A stretch of 64,000 bases of DNA from Tanypteryx hageni (Eukaryota; Arthropoda; Insecta; Odonata; Petaluridae). The stretch spans positions 190,348,370 to 190,412,369 of the forward strand of contig CM054115.1 in the NCBI GenBank assembly GCA_028673005.1, in the 5' to 3' direction. The notes beneath the pieces were generated by a model. It was not told the DNA's origin. It searched no databases and worked only from the letters and a program-made list of their open reading frames with translations. Made by a program: the position numbers and the translations under genes. Shown here piece after piece: positions 38,901 through 50,900 of this stretch (within the stretch, counting starts at the first letter, position 1; every line of letters begins with the position of its first letter).

Positions 38901-41900
38901 CGCTGACAATTTTCGCCTTATTACGTTGCATCAAATTCACATTCCACGAACGACGACAATCGCACTGACAACATTATTTATTGTTGTTTTCGTCTAGGGG
39001 CGCTTTTGTTGTCGGGCCACCATCGACCCACCGGCGGCACAGCTTGCGAACGCTAGTACGCATGCGCCAGGCTTCAGTGGTGATTCTACCATCACAACAG
39101 TCAAACCCTCCGTGAATACCGATTCTCGTCTGATTGTTTTATTTTGTTGAAGCGAATTGTTGTCTGTCAATGCTATACTGGTGTTTATTCCTCACGATAC
39201 TCTTCTTAGGTAAGCGACCAGTGATATTTTTATTTTATCTGTGCACAGTGTGATATTTAATAGCATCGAAGAGCTTGAGTTTGATAACTGTCATTTCTTG
39301 TTTGGTTTTAGATTCTAATAAAATAAATCCACAATGAGTGAGAAAAAGCAACCAAGCATTTTGCATTTCTTTGGTAATACTTTGCATAACCGTGAGTTGA
39401 TCAATGAATCAGAGCCTCCACAGCCCCCGCCAGGCACCATCAGGAAGGACATTAGAACTGGAGGAGGAGAGAAGAAAAAGTTCAAGGTTTCAAGAAAATA
39501 TGATGGGGACTACTTGAAGCTTGGATTTATTCAAGAACCTGGAAGTGAGCTGGATCCACGGCCGCTTTGTGTTGTATGTTTTGAGGGTTTATCCAATGAT
39601 GCCATGAAACCTTCGAAACTCGGCAGGCACTTGCAGTCAAAACACCCAGATTTAGCTAAGAAGCAAGTTGAATATTTTCAAAGGATGCGTAAAAGTTTGC
39701 AACAGCAAATAAGTTCATTAGCAAAAATGATTGTTGAAGATAAGTCCCTAATAAAGGCTTCTTATTTGACAGCACTTCAAATCTCGAAAAGTAAAAAGCC
39801 GTATACGATTGGAGAAGAATTAATTAAGCTTTGCTTGTTACAAGCCTGTGAAGAGGTTTTGGGGAAACAGGCTGTCCAGAGACTGAAAGTAATTCCTATG
39901 TCCGCTAACACTGTGAAGTGCAGAATTGAAGACATGGCCGAAGATATTGAAAATCAAGTGTTAGAAATGGTGAAAAATTCAACGTTTTATTCAATTCAAC
40001 TCGACGAATCAACAGACATAACTAACAAGGCAGTTCTCCTTTGTTTTGTGAGGTTTGAGTGTCAAGGAGAGCTAAAGGAAGAACTCCTCTGTTTGCTCAA
40101 CTTGCCGGGTAGAACAACCGGCTCTGAGATTTTCTATACGCTTAATGGTTATTTACTGAGACACGGTATTGAATGGAAGAAATGTGTTGGGATAGGCACA
40201 GATGGTGCCGCAAGCATGACCGGGCATCTTTCAGGAGTTGTTACAAAAGTGAAAGATGTTGGACACCCAGACATCTTGTTTACTCATTGTATTATACATC
40301 GTGAGCAACTTGCGGCGAAAAGAATGTCTCCAGAACTGCACGAAGTACTCTCTGATGTAATTAAAATTGTAAATGAAATTGGGCACAAAGCGCTCAATTC
40401 TCGATTATTTGAGGCACTTTGTGAAGAAATGGGCTCTCAATATACTCATCTGCTTCTTCACGCTGAGGTGAGATGACTGTCAAGGGGCAAAATACTAACC
40501 CGATTGTTCGACTTGCGCCAAGAAGTCAAGTTCATTTTCCAGCAGCAAAATAATTCGAAATTCCTAGATCTCTTGTCCGACCATGATTGGCTAGCCAAGC
40601 TTACATACCTGGCAGATATTTTTTCACTGTTAAACGAGCTAAACACGTCCTTGCAAGGACAGCTTACGGACATGTTCACACTGCGAGGTAACATGGATGC
40701 ATTTCAAAAGAAAATATTGCTGTTGGCTGAAGAAGATCTGCAAATGTTCCCGAATCTTGATGAGTATATGAAAGAAGAGGATGTCAACCGACAGGTAATA
40801 ACCATTATTTGACAGCACTTATGGTCGCTCACAGAATCTTTTGGCCGTTATTACCCAAAGGAAGAGGACCCCAGGCATGGCAATATGTTGATAATGGATC
40901 CATTTTCGGCAAAAATTGAAGATAGCAATTTGAGCATGAAAGGAAAAGAAAGCCTAACCGATCTATCATCCGATGACAGTCTCAAAGCTAAATTCCACTC
41001 GTCCTCATCAAGACATCATTTTTGGCTCTCCGTAAAAAGTGAGTACCCAGTGCAGAGTGAAAAAGCCATCAAAATTTAGATTCCATTTACAGCAACCTAT
41101 TTGTGTGAAAAGACATTCTCATCTGTTACGGCAATTAACCCTTTGCACTCGGATTTTTTTTTCTTGATTCTATTAGTCTACTCGGAATTTAATTTTTAAA
41201 TACCCCCATATTTCATAAATGGTGGCACTATGATGGAAAACTCAATTTTATTTTCATATAAACTTATTTATTTGCATTTTTTTACATTAAAAATTATATT
41301 TCAACTCATACAGCAATTTTAATCTCTATATTTTTTCATGGTGTGATATTTTTTGAAACATTCACCCACATGAAGACCTGGATTACATTCACATGTCTCA
41401 CAGATATAAATTGTCTCTCTTCTTCCACCTTGGACTTTTCTATTTGAACAAACAACACAATGTTTTTTGTTAGGGTGAGGGATGATTATATGGAGCTTTC
41501 CATCTAAACGTTGCTCTTGTTCTGTGGATGATGGTCTACCCCTAGAAGTTAGTGTACCACCCCGGAAATCTCCAACTAGATCACGTACAAGTTTCCTAAT
41601 AAATCGTAAATGAGATATCGGTTTTTCATTTTTTCTTTTTTGGCATTCTTTGTACAAAATGTAAGAATTCACAACACTGACCTCAAGCCCCCAGAAAAAC
41701 AATTTACGCCACCATTTTAGAGTCTTCCTCATAAAACAGTACGTGCTGGTGTAGTGATCAGCTATATCAACTCCCCCATAAAATTCGTATAACTTGTCAC
41801 GACCTAGGGTTTGACAACTCTTTCTTTGCCACCGCCTCGCACTCTTCTTTCCACAGCTTCAGTCTCTGAAGTGTCCCATGTACTAAGCATGGTGACTATC

Positions 41901-44900
41901 CTCTTGTCTTTCCATGCAAGAAGCATTACATTTTCATCTCTGTACGCCACTATCTCCCCTTTCTTCAGTTTTGGATGCTTGATAACTGTTGGATTGTCTT
42001 TCCTATTGGGCATTATTGTCCCTTTCAAGTGAGATTTTTCTTTGAGCAATTCCCTTGCAAGAGTGACACTTGTGTAATACCTATCAGTAAAGAGATGATA
42101 GCCTTGAGAATCAGATACTGAGTTCTTCAATCTGTCGTGAAGTTCTAAAACTATTCTGGTAGTAAAAGGAAGATCAGGTCTTACCAGGGTTTCGGATGTT
42201 ATTCCACCATAATAAGGGACAAATGAATGTACGTAACTGCATTTAGAATCTGAAAGGACATATAAACGAATACTCCATTTTGTTGGCTTTTTAGGATTAT
42301 ACGTGATGAAGCGTATCTTTCCCTTGAAACCAACAACAGCCTCATCAACAGCAATCTCCCTTCTCGGTTTTTGTTCTCAAATCTTTACTTGACTTTTGAT
42401 CATTTTTCAAGTGTAACATCCAAAATATTTGCAAAAACCTCTCCCTTTTGAAAACAGCTCGAAAAAATGGTATATGGGACTCAAAATCCAAGGACCAATA
42501 ATCCTGTAAGTTAGGGTGATTCAATACACCCATATTTAGTATTACACCTAAAAAAGCCTTCATTTCCTCTACCGTCACATCTTTCCAATTATTCCAAGTG
42601 GATCGCTTGGATAGTTCTTTCTGGCTAAGTTTACACCTAGCATACTCGTTTGTCTCATCCGCTATATTTTTTATCAATGTCTCTGTAAAAAAACAACTGA
42701 AAAAACTCTATTGCTGTGGCACATCCAGAAGGAACTTGAGGTCCAGCACATAACTGTCCAGTGGAGAAAGGGATCCTCCTAGGCGCCTGGTCATTCACAG
42801 ATGCAGCTTTCTATTTTTTTTTGCTTGTTTTTCAACATAAACATCACTTGCACTGGATTTTATGACCGAATTTACAATGCTAACATCACCTTTATCTCCA
42901 TCACTATCACTGTCAACACTGCTGTCACTTGTATAAACAATTTTGCGTCTTCATTTTGTCTTTACAAATTCAACATCACTGTCACCGTCAGTACATTCAC
43001 TCTGATCTTTGGGTGAAACAAGGGAAGTTTTCCTTTTCGTAATTCCACTCGGACCAGCGATTGGTTCATTATCCTCATATGCATGATCAGAGCACTCACT
43101 TTCGTCACTATTATGTTTCTTTGGGAAATCTATCCATCCTAAGGAGATGCAATTCGTTCTGAATATACGACTACTTGTGGACAAAGCATTCGGTCAACTA
43201 CAGAGAAGGCGTCGTTTGTAAGAGAACCCTGTGTCATGAAAACATCTGAGAGATGCTTCTAGAAACATAAGCAAACCTCTGAGAGTGATAGAGGGACGAT
43301 TGTTTACTAAGGTAAGATCATGGAAGCTCAGAAGAATATGACTCATCGTGTAAGGGACCCGGCTACTCAAGATGTTCACTATGCAAGAGATAAAAAGAGA
43401 ATGGGCCTTTGATGGGTCAGTGGTGGATGGATGACCACAAGAAGAAAACGAAATGAAAAAAGAGGTTGAAACTAGAAGCCAATACGAGACGGGACAGCTG
43501 ACCGAGCGAACTTTTCTTTCTGATGAACTTTTATTTCGGACGCAACTCCTCTTTCAGACGCATGATCCCCATTTGGTAATTCATTATCTGAAATAAACAA
43601 ATGATTTCCAAGTAATGAATGGCAGCTAATGCAAGCGAAAATGCGCTTACACCTCAGTAAATAGATAAAGACGAACATCTGCTACGGCGGCAGCGGCTGG
43701 AAACGTCCTTTATGGGTAGATTATAGAAGGATATTATTCATTTATAAAATAATCCATGTTGCTTAATTAAGTTGTTGTTTACTCGTATTTCCACGCTGAT
43801 GATTACAAGAAAAGTTATTGGAAAAAATGGACAAAAATCCCCCTTCTCCTCATGATGAAACACCGTGTCGAGTGTGGCTCGACATACGAGCTGGTGCCGA
43901 TGCTAGCCGTGTCGAGTCACACTCGACACCCGAGTGCAAAAGGTTAAAAACAAGTACCGCTGTCGGCTTGAAATACAAACGGCTCTCCGTGTTGCAGTGA
44001 CGTTATTGGAGCCAAGAATCCATAAACTTATTTCAAACAAGCAGCAACAAATATCTCACTAATAATTTTGTTATAATTAAACAAGTGCATTTCATATTAA
44101 TAAAATGGAACTTTTATGATCATTATTTTATTGATGTTTGTACCTTTTTAAAAAAATCATGTTAGTGGTCCGCAGGATTGAAAATTGTGAGTTTAGTGGT
44201 CCGTGAGGTCCGAATGGTTGGCGACCGCTGTTCTAGTGGATACATAAGTTATATTTCCGTTCTTCAACTTTTTAGCTTTGTTGGATTTCATTTGGTGTAA
44301 AGAAACGTGTTGGTTAAGCTTTCGTAATCATGAAGAATTTTAGGAACATGTCAAGGTAATACATTATATTGATATTTTATCTAGTGTTTACCAGAAATAT
44401 TTATAATACAGTGGAAACTCCTTTATGCATTTCTCACATGTATGTTTTTCTCACTTATATGTTATATTCACGTGGCACTGAACACTTTTCCATATAAAAA
44501 CGATTCTTTTGTGCAATATTCGTTTGCTTGTTTTTCTCACATTTACGTTACAATTTACATTCCCTGGCGACCATTTCCTCTCAATTATACGTGACTGATA
44601 GCTGATTTTTCCAAGAATTAGTGTCATTAGGCGATGTTTTGATGTCCTGAACATAAATGGAAAACTAGTCTCCTATCACCCCTACAATGTACCGTTCTGC
44701 TTCCCGTCCACATAGAAGTGTACCTATGAAGATTAAGAAACTGATTTCTTCGAACTTTTCTGTGTTATTTTCTTATAAAATTTATCTGGGCATTGTTTTA
44801 GATACATATAGTGACTTTTAAACACCATTTCTTTGCTGTCTAAAGTGTATTAATTCTTTGTATTGGATGGTATTTTTACTATTGTGAAATTGTCCTCATG

Positions 44901-47900
44901 ACTAGAGTTGGGGAGTATTTGCAGTCACTGCTATTTTGTCACAGTGACTAATGGGGAACTGAAACCGGTAACAGGTATGCGTGGGAAGGAGCAGGCATGG
45001 GAGTCACAGGTTTAGTCACTGCTTTTTCACCGTGGGCTCGGTGGAACAGGAGAAGGGATGTGGTCCCTAGTACTACTCCCACCCACCTTAACTTGGTCCC
45101 AACAGTTCCAAGTGTTCCAACAGTCCAAATAGTATCACTTTATGCTACTGTGCTGCGCTCAGGCAGTCCCCCACCAGCTCAAGGTCAATGCAATGAAAAA
45201 TCACCAGTGACTCAAGTAACAGGTATGAGTTACAGATATTTGTTTGTCAGTGGAAGTTTGTCACTGTGACAGAAAAAAGTCACACTTCCCAACTTTACTC
45301 ATGACGTACTTCAGAATACAAGTAAAGCAAGAAGTCCAAACCAGGACTAATGCAGGCTGGTTTCCCAAAGTTGACGTCCCAAATTGATTACTTATATTGA
45401 CAGGAAATGTTTTAGTATGTGTTAGTCATTCTAAGAAATTCTCATACCATAAATACCACTTGTAGTTCATAGTTTATCAATGAAAGAGAAAAACTGGAAA
45501 ACAAATTAATAGAGCATTATTGGTTTAAAATACCAAAAACAATATCAAAATCTCTTTTTGACATTTTATTTTGCATGTATTTTTTTAAATAAACGAATTT
45601 AATAAATGTTACTGTTTATATGCTAACATGTATGGATCAAATGTCCATTGCTGAAGAGTAATAACCCATTTGTTCACTCGTCTATGCTCAAGTTGAGTTC
45701 GGTAATAATCGTCTCCAACAATCCAACAATGCGATTTAAAATGCAAAAACACTGTTTTAGTAGAAATTCAAGAAAATACGATCAATTATCAAAGTTCTGT
45801 GATAAGATTTAGAATCTACGTTCTTTTCCCCTTAGAACAGTACAAACCTCGCTCTGATATCACAATTTAAGATATTGTAATATGTTTAAGAAAACATCTC
45901 TGCATGATGGATTTGAAATTTTCTATGTAAAACAAATAAGGAAAAAAATTTCCCGGAATCGAACTTGGGACTTTAGTCTTCGCAAAATAAAATATAGCTC
46001 GGAGGTGGGTCCTGGCAGCATGAGCCTCATACTTAGTTTCATGAAAATCGGTCCAATGGTGCAAAAGTTGTTAGGAGAAGACACACACAGACAGGACCAT
46101 TTCATAAGGCTGTTTGTTGAGCACAAATTTGGATAGTGCACATATGTCTCAGAACGCATCTCTTGCGCTAAGCGAGGCATGCCTGTATATGATTTATTTA
46201 AACACACAATTTTATTCATGGGGACCAGGAGGGGTCCCCATGGAAATGGGGGCCGGGGCACGTGTCTCCTGTGCCCCCGGCCTTAATCCGGCTACGCTAG
46301 GATGCTGAATCAATTGGATGAGAAATGAAAATTACTAGATATTTGAAACAGAAGTTGTTTGAGATTTGATTTCTGTTTTTAGGTGAATGGAGAACATGAG
46401 AAAGGGAAAATTTGTATGAAAATATGATCAATATTATGTAATGTTAAATAGATTTGTGTTAACAATAATATAATTTCTGTGTAAAACATTTAAAATAAAA
46501 TCATGGAACATTTCTAGTAATGTTGGAAGAAGTTTTCAGTTTTTTCATGAATAAACATTAAAATGGTGGCTAATTAAAATTATCTTTCCAATATTACTTT
46601 AGGACTTCCGAAATTTTGCTTATGTTCTCCCAAGTGTTAGAGGAATGGTGATCCACATGGAGGAAAGGCAGACATCCATATTACTTCCCAAGAACAGACT
46701 CTCTCAGGTTAGGTGATAATGGGATTTTTTTATTTCTTATATTATCATACTCAAAAGAACTTTTTTATGCAGGATAAATTTACCAGTCTAATGGTTTTTG
46801 GGCACTAAAGAAATTTGGAGCACGTACTTTCATATTTATATTTGAATAATAACAAAAAATTTAACAATTAAAATTAATGGTCCATTTTGCATGGTTACTT
46901 GAACAATTCGTATTCCTTAAAAGATTTTTTAAGGAAGATAGAATGTTTTTAAGGTGATTTTTTTATGACCATGCTTCAGTAATGAGCTAAAATCCCAATG
47001 CCAGTTGCTGATCTGCCACCACAGTTTTGGGAGAGCCTACAAATATCTAATTTATTTTAATTCAATTTTACTGTAAGTGGATTTTGCTCTTTCATTTTCT
47101 TCTAAAAAATGTCCTGCCTATAGCAGTTTTCATAGATGGATGTTGGAAAGTGTGGCAAACTGAGGTCCGAATCTCCTTTGGTGCTTCTGTTCCAGGTCGA
47201 GAGGGCATTGGATGACAGCGATGATCACGTGCTGGCACTGGCAGCTTCATTCTCATCTACCGCAGATTCCCACTTGGTCTGTGTTCAAGGGGAATCAGGA
47301 GATGCATCAACGGGAAGCAATCATTATCACACGCAGGCCATCAACATACAGAATAAACCACAAAAGGGTAAGTAAACGGCCAGCTTTTTGCTAGTTCACT
47401 CCTCTTTGTATTATCTTTTAAGCTGGGCAATACTTTTCAATAAATTTAAATATTCATACAACTTTTCAAGCTTATATTTCTCTCCATCTTTAAAATTAAT
47501 ATGGAGTTCAAAAAATAATTATCAACCTCACTCCATAGCTGAAATCCAGTTGATAAAGTGGGTGGCTATAATGCCCATAGGAAGGTTTGGAAAGTCATAT
47601 GTCCATTTAACTACAAAGCATTTCTAATCACCTTGGTTTCCATAGTAGTTTCTTTTTCCCCAATCTTCATTTGACTGTTGTAGCTGTCTAATTTATCAAG
47701 AGGTGAGAGAAAGATAAACTGGAGCATTCAGCATCTCACATTGTAATTTTCTGACATTAACCATGTCTTCAAACTTTTGCTTGGAATAAACAGGTCTTTT
47801 TTTATAATTTGGTATTGCACACAATTTGTAATTTGTATGTAATAAAAGTTTTAATAAAATCAAATAAAAATATTTTGCAAAAATAAATCTTTGTTTTAAG

Positions 47901-50900
47901 AGATTAGCTAACTAAAAAAGGATAAATACAAGTGTTAAAATTATCTAAGTAAGTAGTAATTTATTTAGAGCATAGAGAATAGTTTTTTGTGATAGCAAAT
48001 AAAAAAGCTTAATTTTTTTTGCGAAAATCATCTATTAACAAGATCTTGGTGCCAGTTAAATTTGATTGTGAGAGAATATAGTTAAAACTCATACCAAAAT
48101 ATTTTTAATAGGTATTTTGGGTAGAAAAATTTGATCATTCTTTTTTGGTATCCTTTTTGTTTTTACCCTTTAGTGTTAATGTTATGCAATATGTATTTTT
48201 TCTTATCATTAATTAATAATTTAAAATATTTATTAAAATGGTTATTTAAAACAAAGTTTCCTTAATCTCTTAAACATATTTTAGTAAAAACAGTAGAAAT
48301 GGCATAACAAAATAGTGACATTTTTTCTTTAATGGCCAACTTTGTATGAGATTTCACAATCTTTCCACTTCTGCTAATGCTTTGGCCTCAATGTATGTTA
48401 TGCTTAGTTTATTTGGGTCTAAATCACTGAACAGATCTACGTTGTATAGAGATGTCCTTTTGCAAAAAATGTTGAACTCAATTCAACAACTGTGTTATTT
48501 ATACTTCTTCTTTGACACATATGGCACCTCATATCCAATGCTAAGGCCAGTGGAATTTGTGTAGGATCAAGTTTTTCATATGGAGGACTGTTAGTGAAAG
48601 TGACAGTAATGGGAGGGATTCATTGGAATGCATTTCCTCTTGCCGAGTGAATGCAGCTCAGGAAGGCCCTTCCTACTTTCCTGTACTCGAGAGCCCTGCG
48701 GGTCTGTTGTCCCCCCCTACACCCTCAACTTCTCTGGACCCTCATCGCAACCCCCGCTGCACCCTTCCCCTAATGACCTGTTTAAGGTGGCAGCATCACT
48801 TTATCTTGCTGTCCAGAAAACTTGAGAAAGTTCACTTGTTCATTAATGAAAAAAATGAAGGATGTTAAAACATTAAAAAAAAAACAATCTTGGGGATTTT
48901 CACAGTATACATTTCAAGAGTACAGAGTAGACGTATGAATCATAAATTACATTCAAATAGGCATCTTGATTCTTTCATTTTCCTACTCTCTCATCTTAGT
49001 TAAATTGACAATTTACTAAGTTGAGTTAAATTACTCCTTCCCTTTCTTCCGTTATTATCTCCACCTGGTCCCCCTACAGCCTTCCCATTTTTAGCCAGTT
49101 TTTCAGAATGGAAATAGGCTTATAGTTTTGTCATTGTTTCTCTGTCTGTCTGTCCCCTTTTGCTCCGATAAACCAATTTTCATGACGCTTGCTGGAAATC
49201 TGCTACTGGAGCCAAGCTCCTGAGGATAGTTGCGAATATTGAAAGTCCCGGGTTCGATTCCAGGAACTATCCTTCCCATTTGATTTAAATGGGAAATCTG
49301 AAATCTATCGTGCAGGGTAATTTTCTCTTGCACATTGAAATATATTAGAATTGTTATATTGGTGCAGGATTTGTACTATTCTCTGATGAAAGGAATGAAG
49401 ATTCTAATTTCTATCGTAGAATTTTGCTTATTGATCATATTTCTTTGAATTTCGCATAAATACTGGCATTTTTGCAGTTTTTGTCACTCACTAGCTGCTT
49501 AGTGCAGCATTGCTTGCAGCATCAATAAGATATGTGCTTACTTCTACCGGGCATGGTAAATTAATACAATGGGTGGGTTTATTTTTAGAAATGTATTCCA
49601 AAATACTGCAGAGCTTTTCAACTCCGATGGTCCCGCATTTATACCAGTTCCATGTTCGGTCCTGAGGTGACAGTAATAGATAGATCCATGACATAAATAT
49701 TTTCTATCTTTTTTACTTTAATGTTTTTTAATGTAATGCAATGGAAATCAAGAATGTGCATGGGTATAATTTTTTTAAATGCATGTCAAAATACTACGGT
49801 GCCACCTGGTGGAGAACACTTAAACTATCTTCGACGATACCGCATTTTAGGTTATATCAGTTCATTTGACTGCCAAGAGATGGCAGTATGGTAAAATTTC
49901 ACAACAATAATATTTTCTATCAAAATCTTCTTTTCAAATTAGGTTTTCCAACAATTGCTTTTATTAGATACTCATAGTGATTTAATTTTAATGTTTTAGG
50001 CGATATTTGCAACCACAAAAAGAAGTATAAATACTTTTAATGAAATTTCAATAACGTAGTTAACAGGCCATGGATGAGTGTTGTCCAATAACCATTCGGG
50101 GACAAAATATAATTGTCACGGTGCTGCGACCCAAGACCTTTGCATATTTGATGTGAAGTGTCATTGGTGTTTTCTGACACACTGACAAAATGCACTTAAT
50201 ATATAGATTACGAGAGTGTTGCCAGAGCAACGACTATTATTGTTGGACTTGGATTCTATATAGTCTAGTACACTGCTTCCCAAACTTTTGAGCTCTGCGG
50301 ACCACTACAGCAACCCTCCATTCCCTACAGGCCAACTTATTTCTTACACAAACATACTTGCTATAGCTATGTTTAAGAAAGGGTTAATTGGATACGTAGT
50401 TTATTTGATCATTTTCAAATATATTACACAGGTCTCTGTCTGTTTGAGGGGCATCTGACTAGTTTTTGTTTTATTCCAAGAATTATTTTCAAAAATTGTA
50501 GGAAAAATTCATGAAATATAAAAGCTGTACATGGTAGAAGTGATGCACACAGCTTTGCGTCAGTTTTACAATAAAGGTTGCATACAACTTATTAGGTTAC
50601 TCGGGGAATACAGTAAAACCTCCATATAAGGACATTGGTAGGACTGAAAAAAGGGCATGTTCGTTGTACGGAGGTTACAATGGGTTGCATACACACGGGG
50701 CAGACCAGCCCTGCACGGGTACATCAGGCTTTACCCCTCAGAAATGGGCTAGATTTAATTACCACTCTACCATAAATCCAGCAGATATTAAATTGAAATG
50801 GCCAATTTTGATGGTTCATTATAAACATTTGTAACATTTTACCTAATAATCAGATTCACGTGAAAATTTCGGAATATCTATGCCATAGTACATGTTATAT

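Larger units (their letters stand above)
39334..44062 (+). pseudogene. hAT transposase (ZBED5-like, Buster family), interrupted
   Basis: Residues 75-110 form a BED-type zinc finger ([20 protein letters not shown], then HLQSKHP). The RNase H-like domain shows [11 protein letters not shown] and [17 protein letters not shown] with two catalytic Asp. In-frame stops are TGA 40474-40476 (normally Trp of VRWLSRG), TGA 40810-40812 and TAG 41077-41079. At 41135-41138 the piggyBac entered a TTAA; after it, from 43944 on, the same frame continues with [17 protein letters not shown] to TAA at 44060. The C-terminal [15 protein letters not shown] dimerisation motif is thus cut by the insertion. The 380 codons before the first stop are clean. 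Confidence 0.93.
29589..44230 (+). mobile_element. hAT (Buster-type) element split by Gypsy and piggyBac insertions
   Basis: Ends CAGCGGTCGCCAACC and GGTTGGCGACCGCTG are inverted repeats flanked by TTCTAGTA (29581-29588) and TTCTAGTG (44231-44238), an 8 bp target duplication with one mismatch. Subterminal GGTGGTC/GGTCCGTG words recur at both ends. Removing the Gypsy (29611-38766) and piggyBac (41139-43943) elements leaves about 2.7 kb, the expected size for an autonomous Buster hAT. Confidence 0.93.

Noticed and set aside
38714..38997. ORFs across the right LTR border
   Set aside because: They span the LTR/hAT junction and have no protein-like conservation.
10590..46300. One giant element bounded by GGACCGGATTAAGGC and GCCTTAATCCGGC
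   Set aside because: The inverted ends are suggestive, but no target duplication matches and the inner bases diverge; they are more likely separate fragments of one family.
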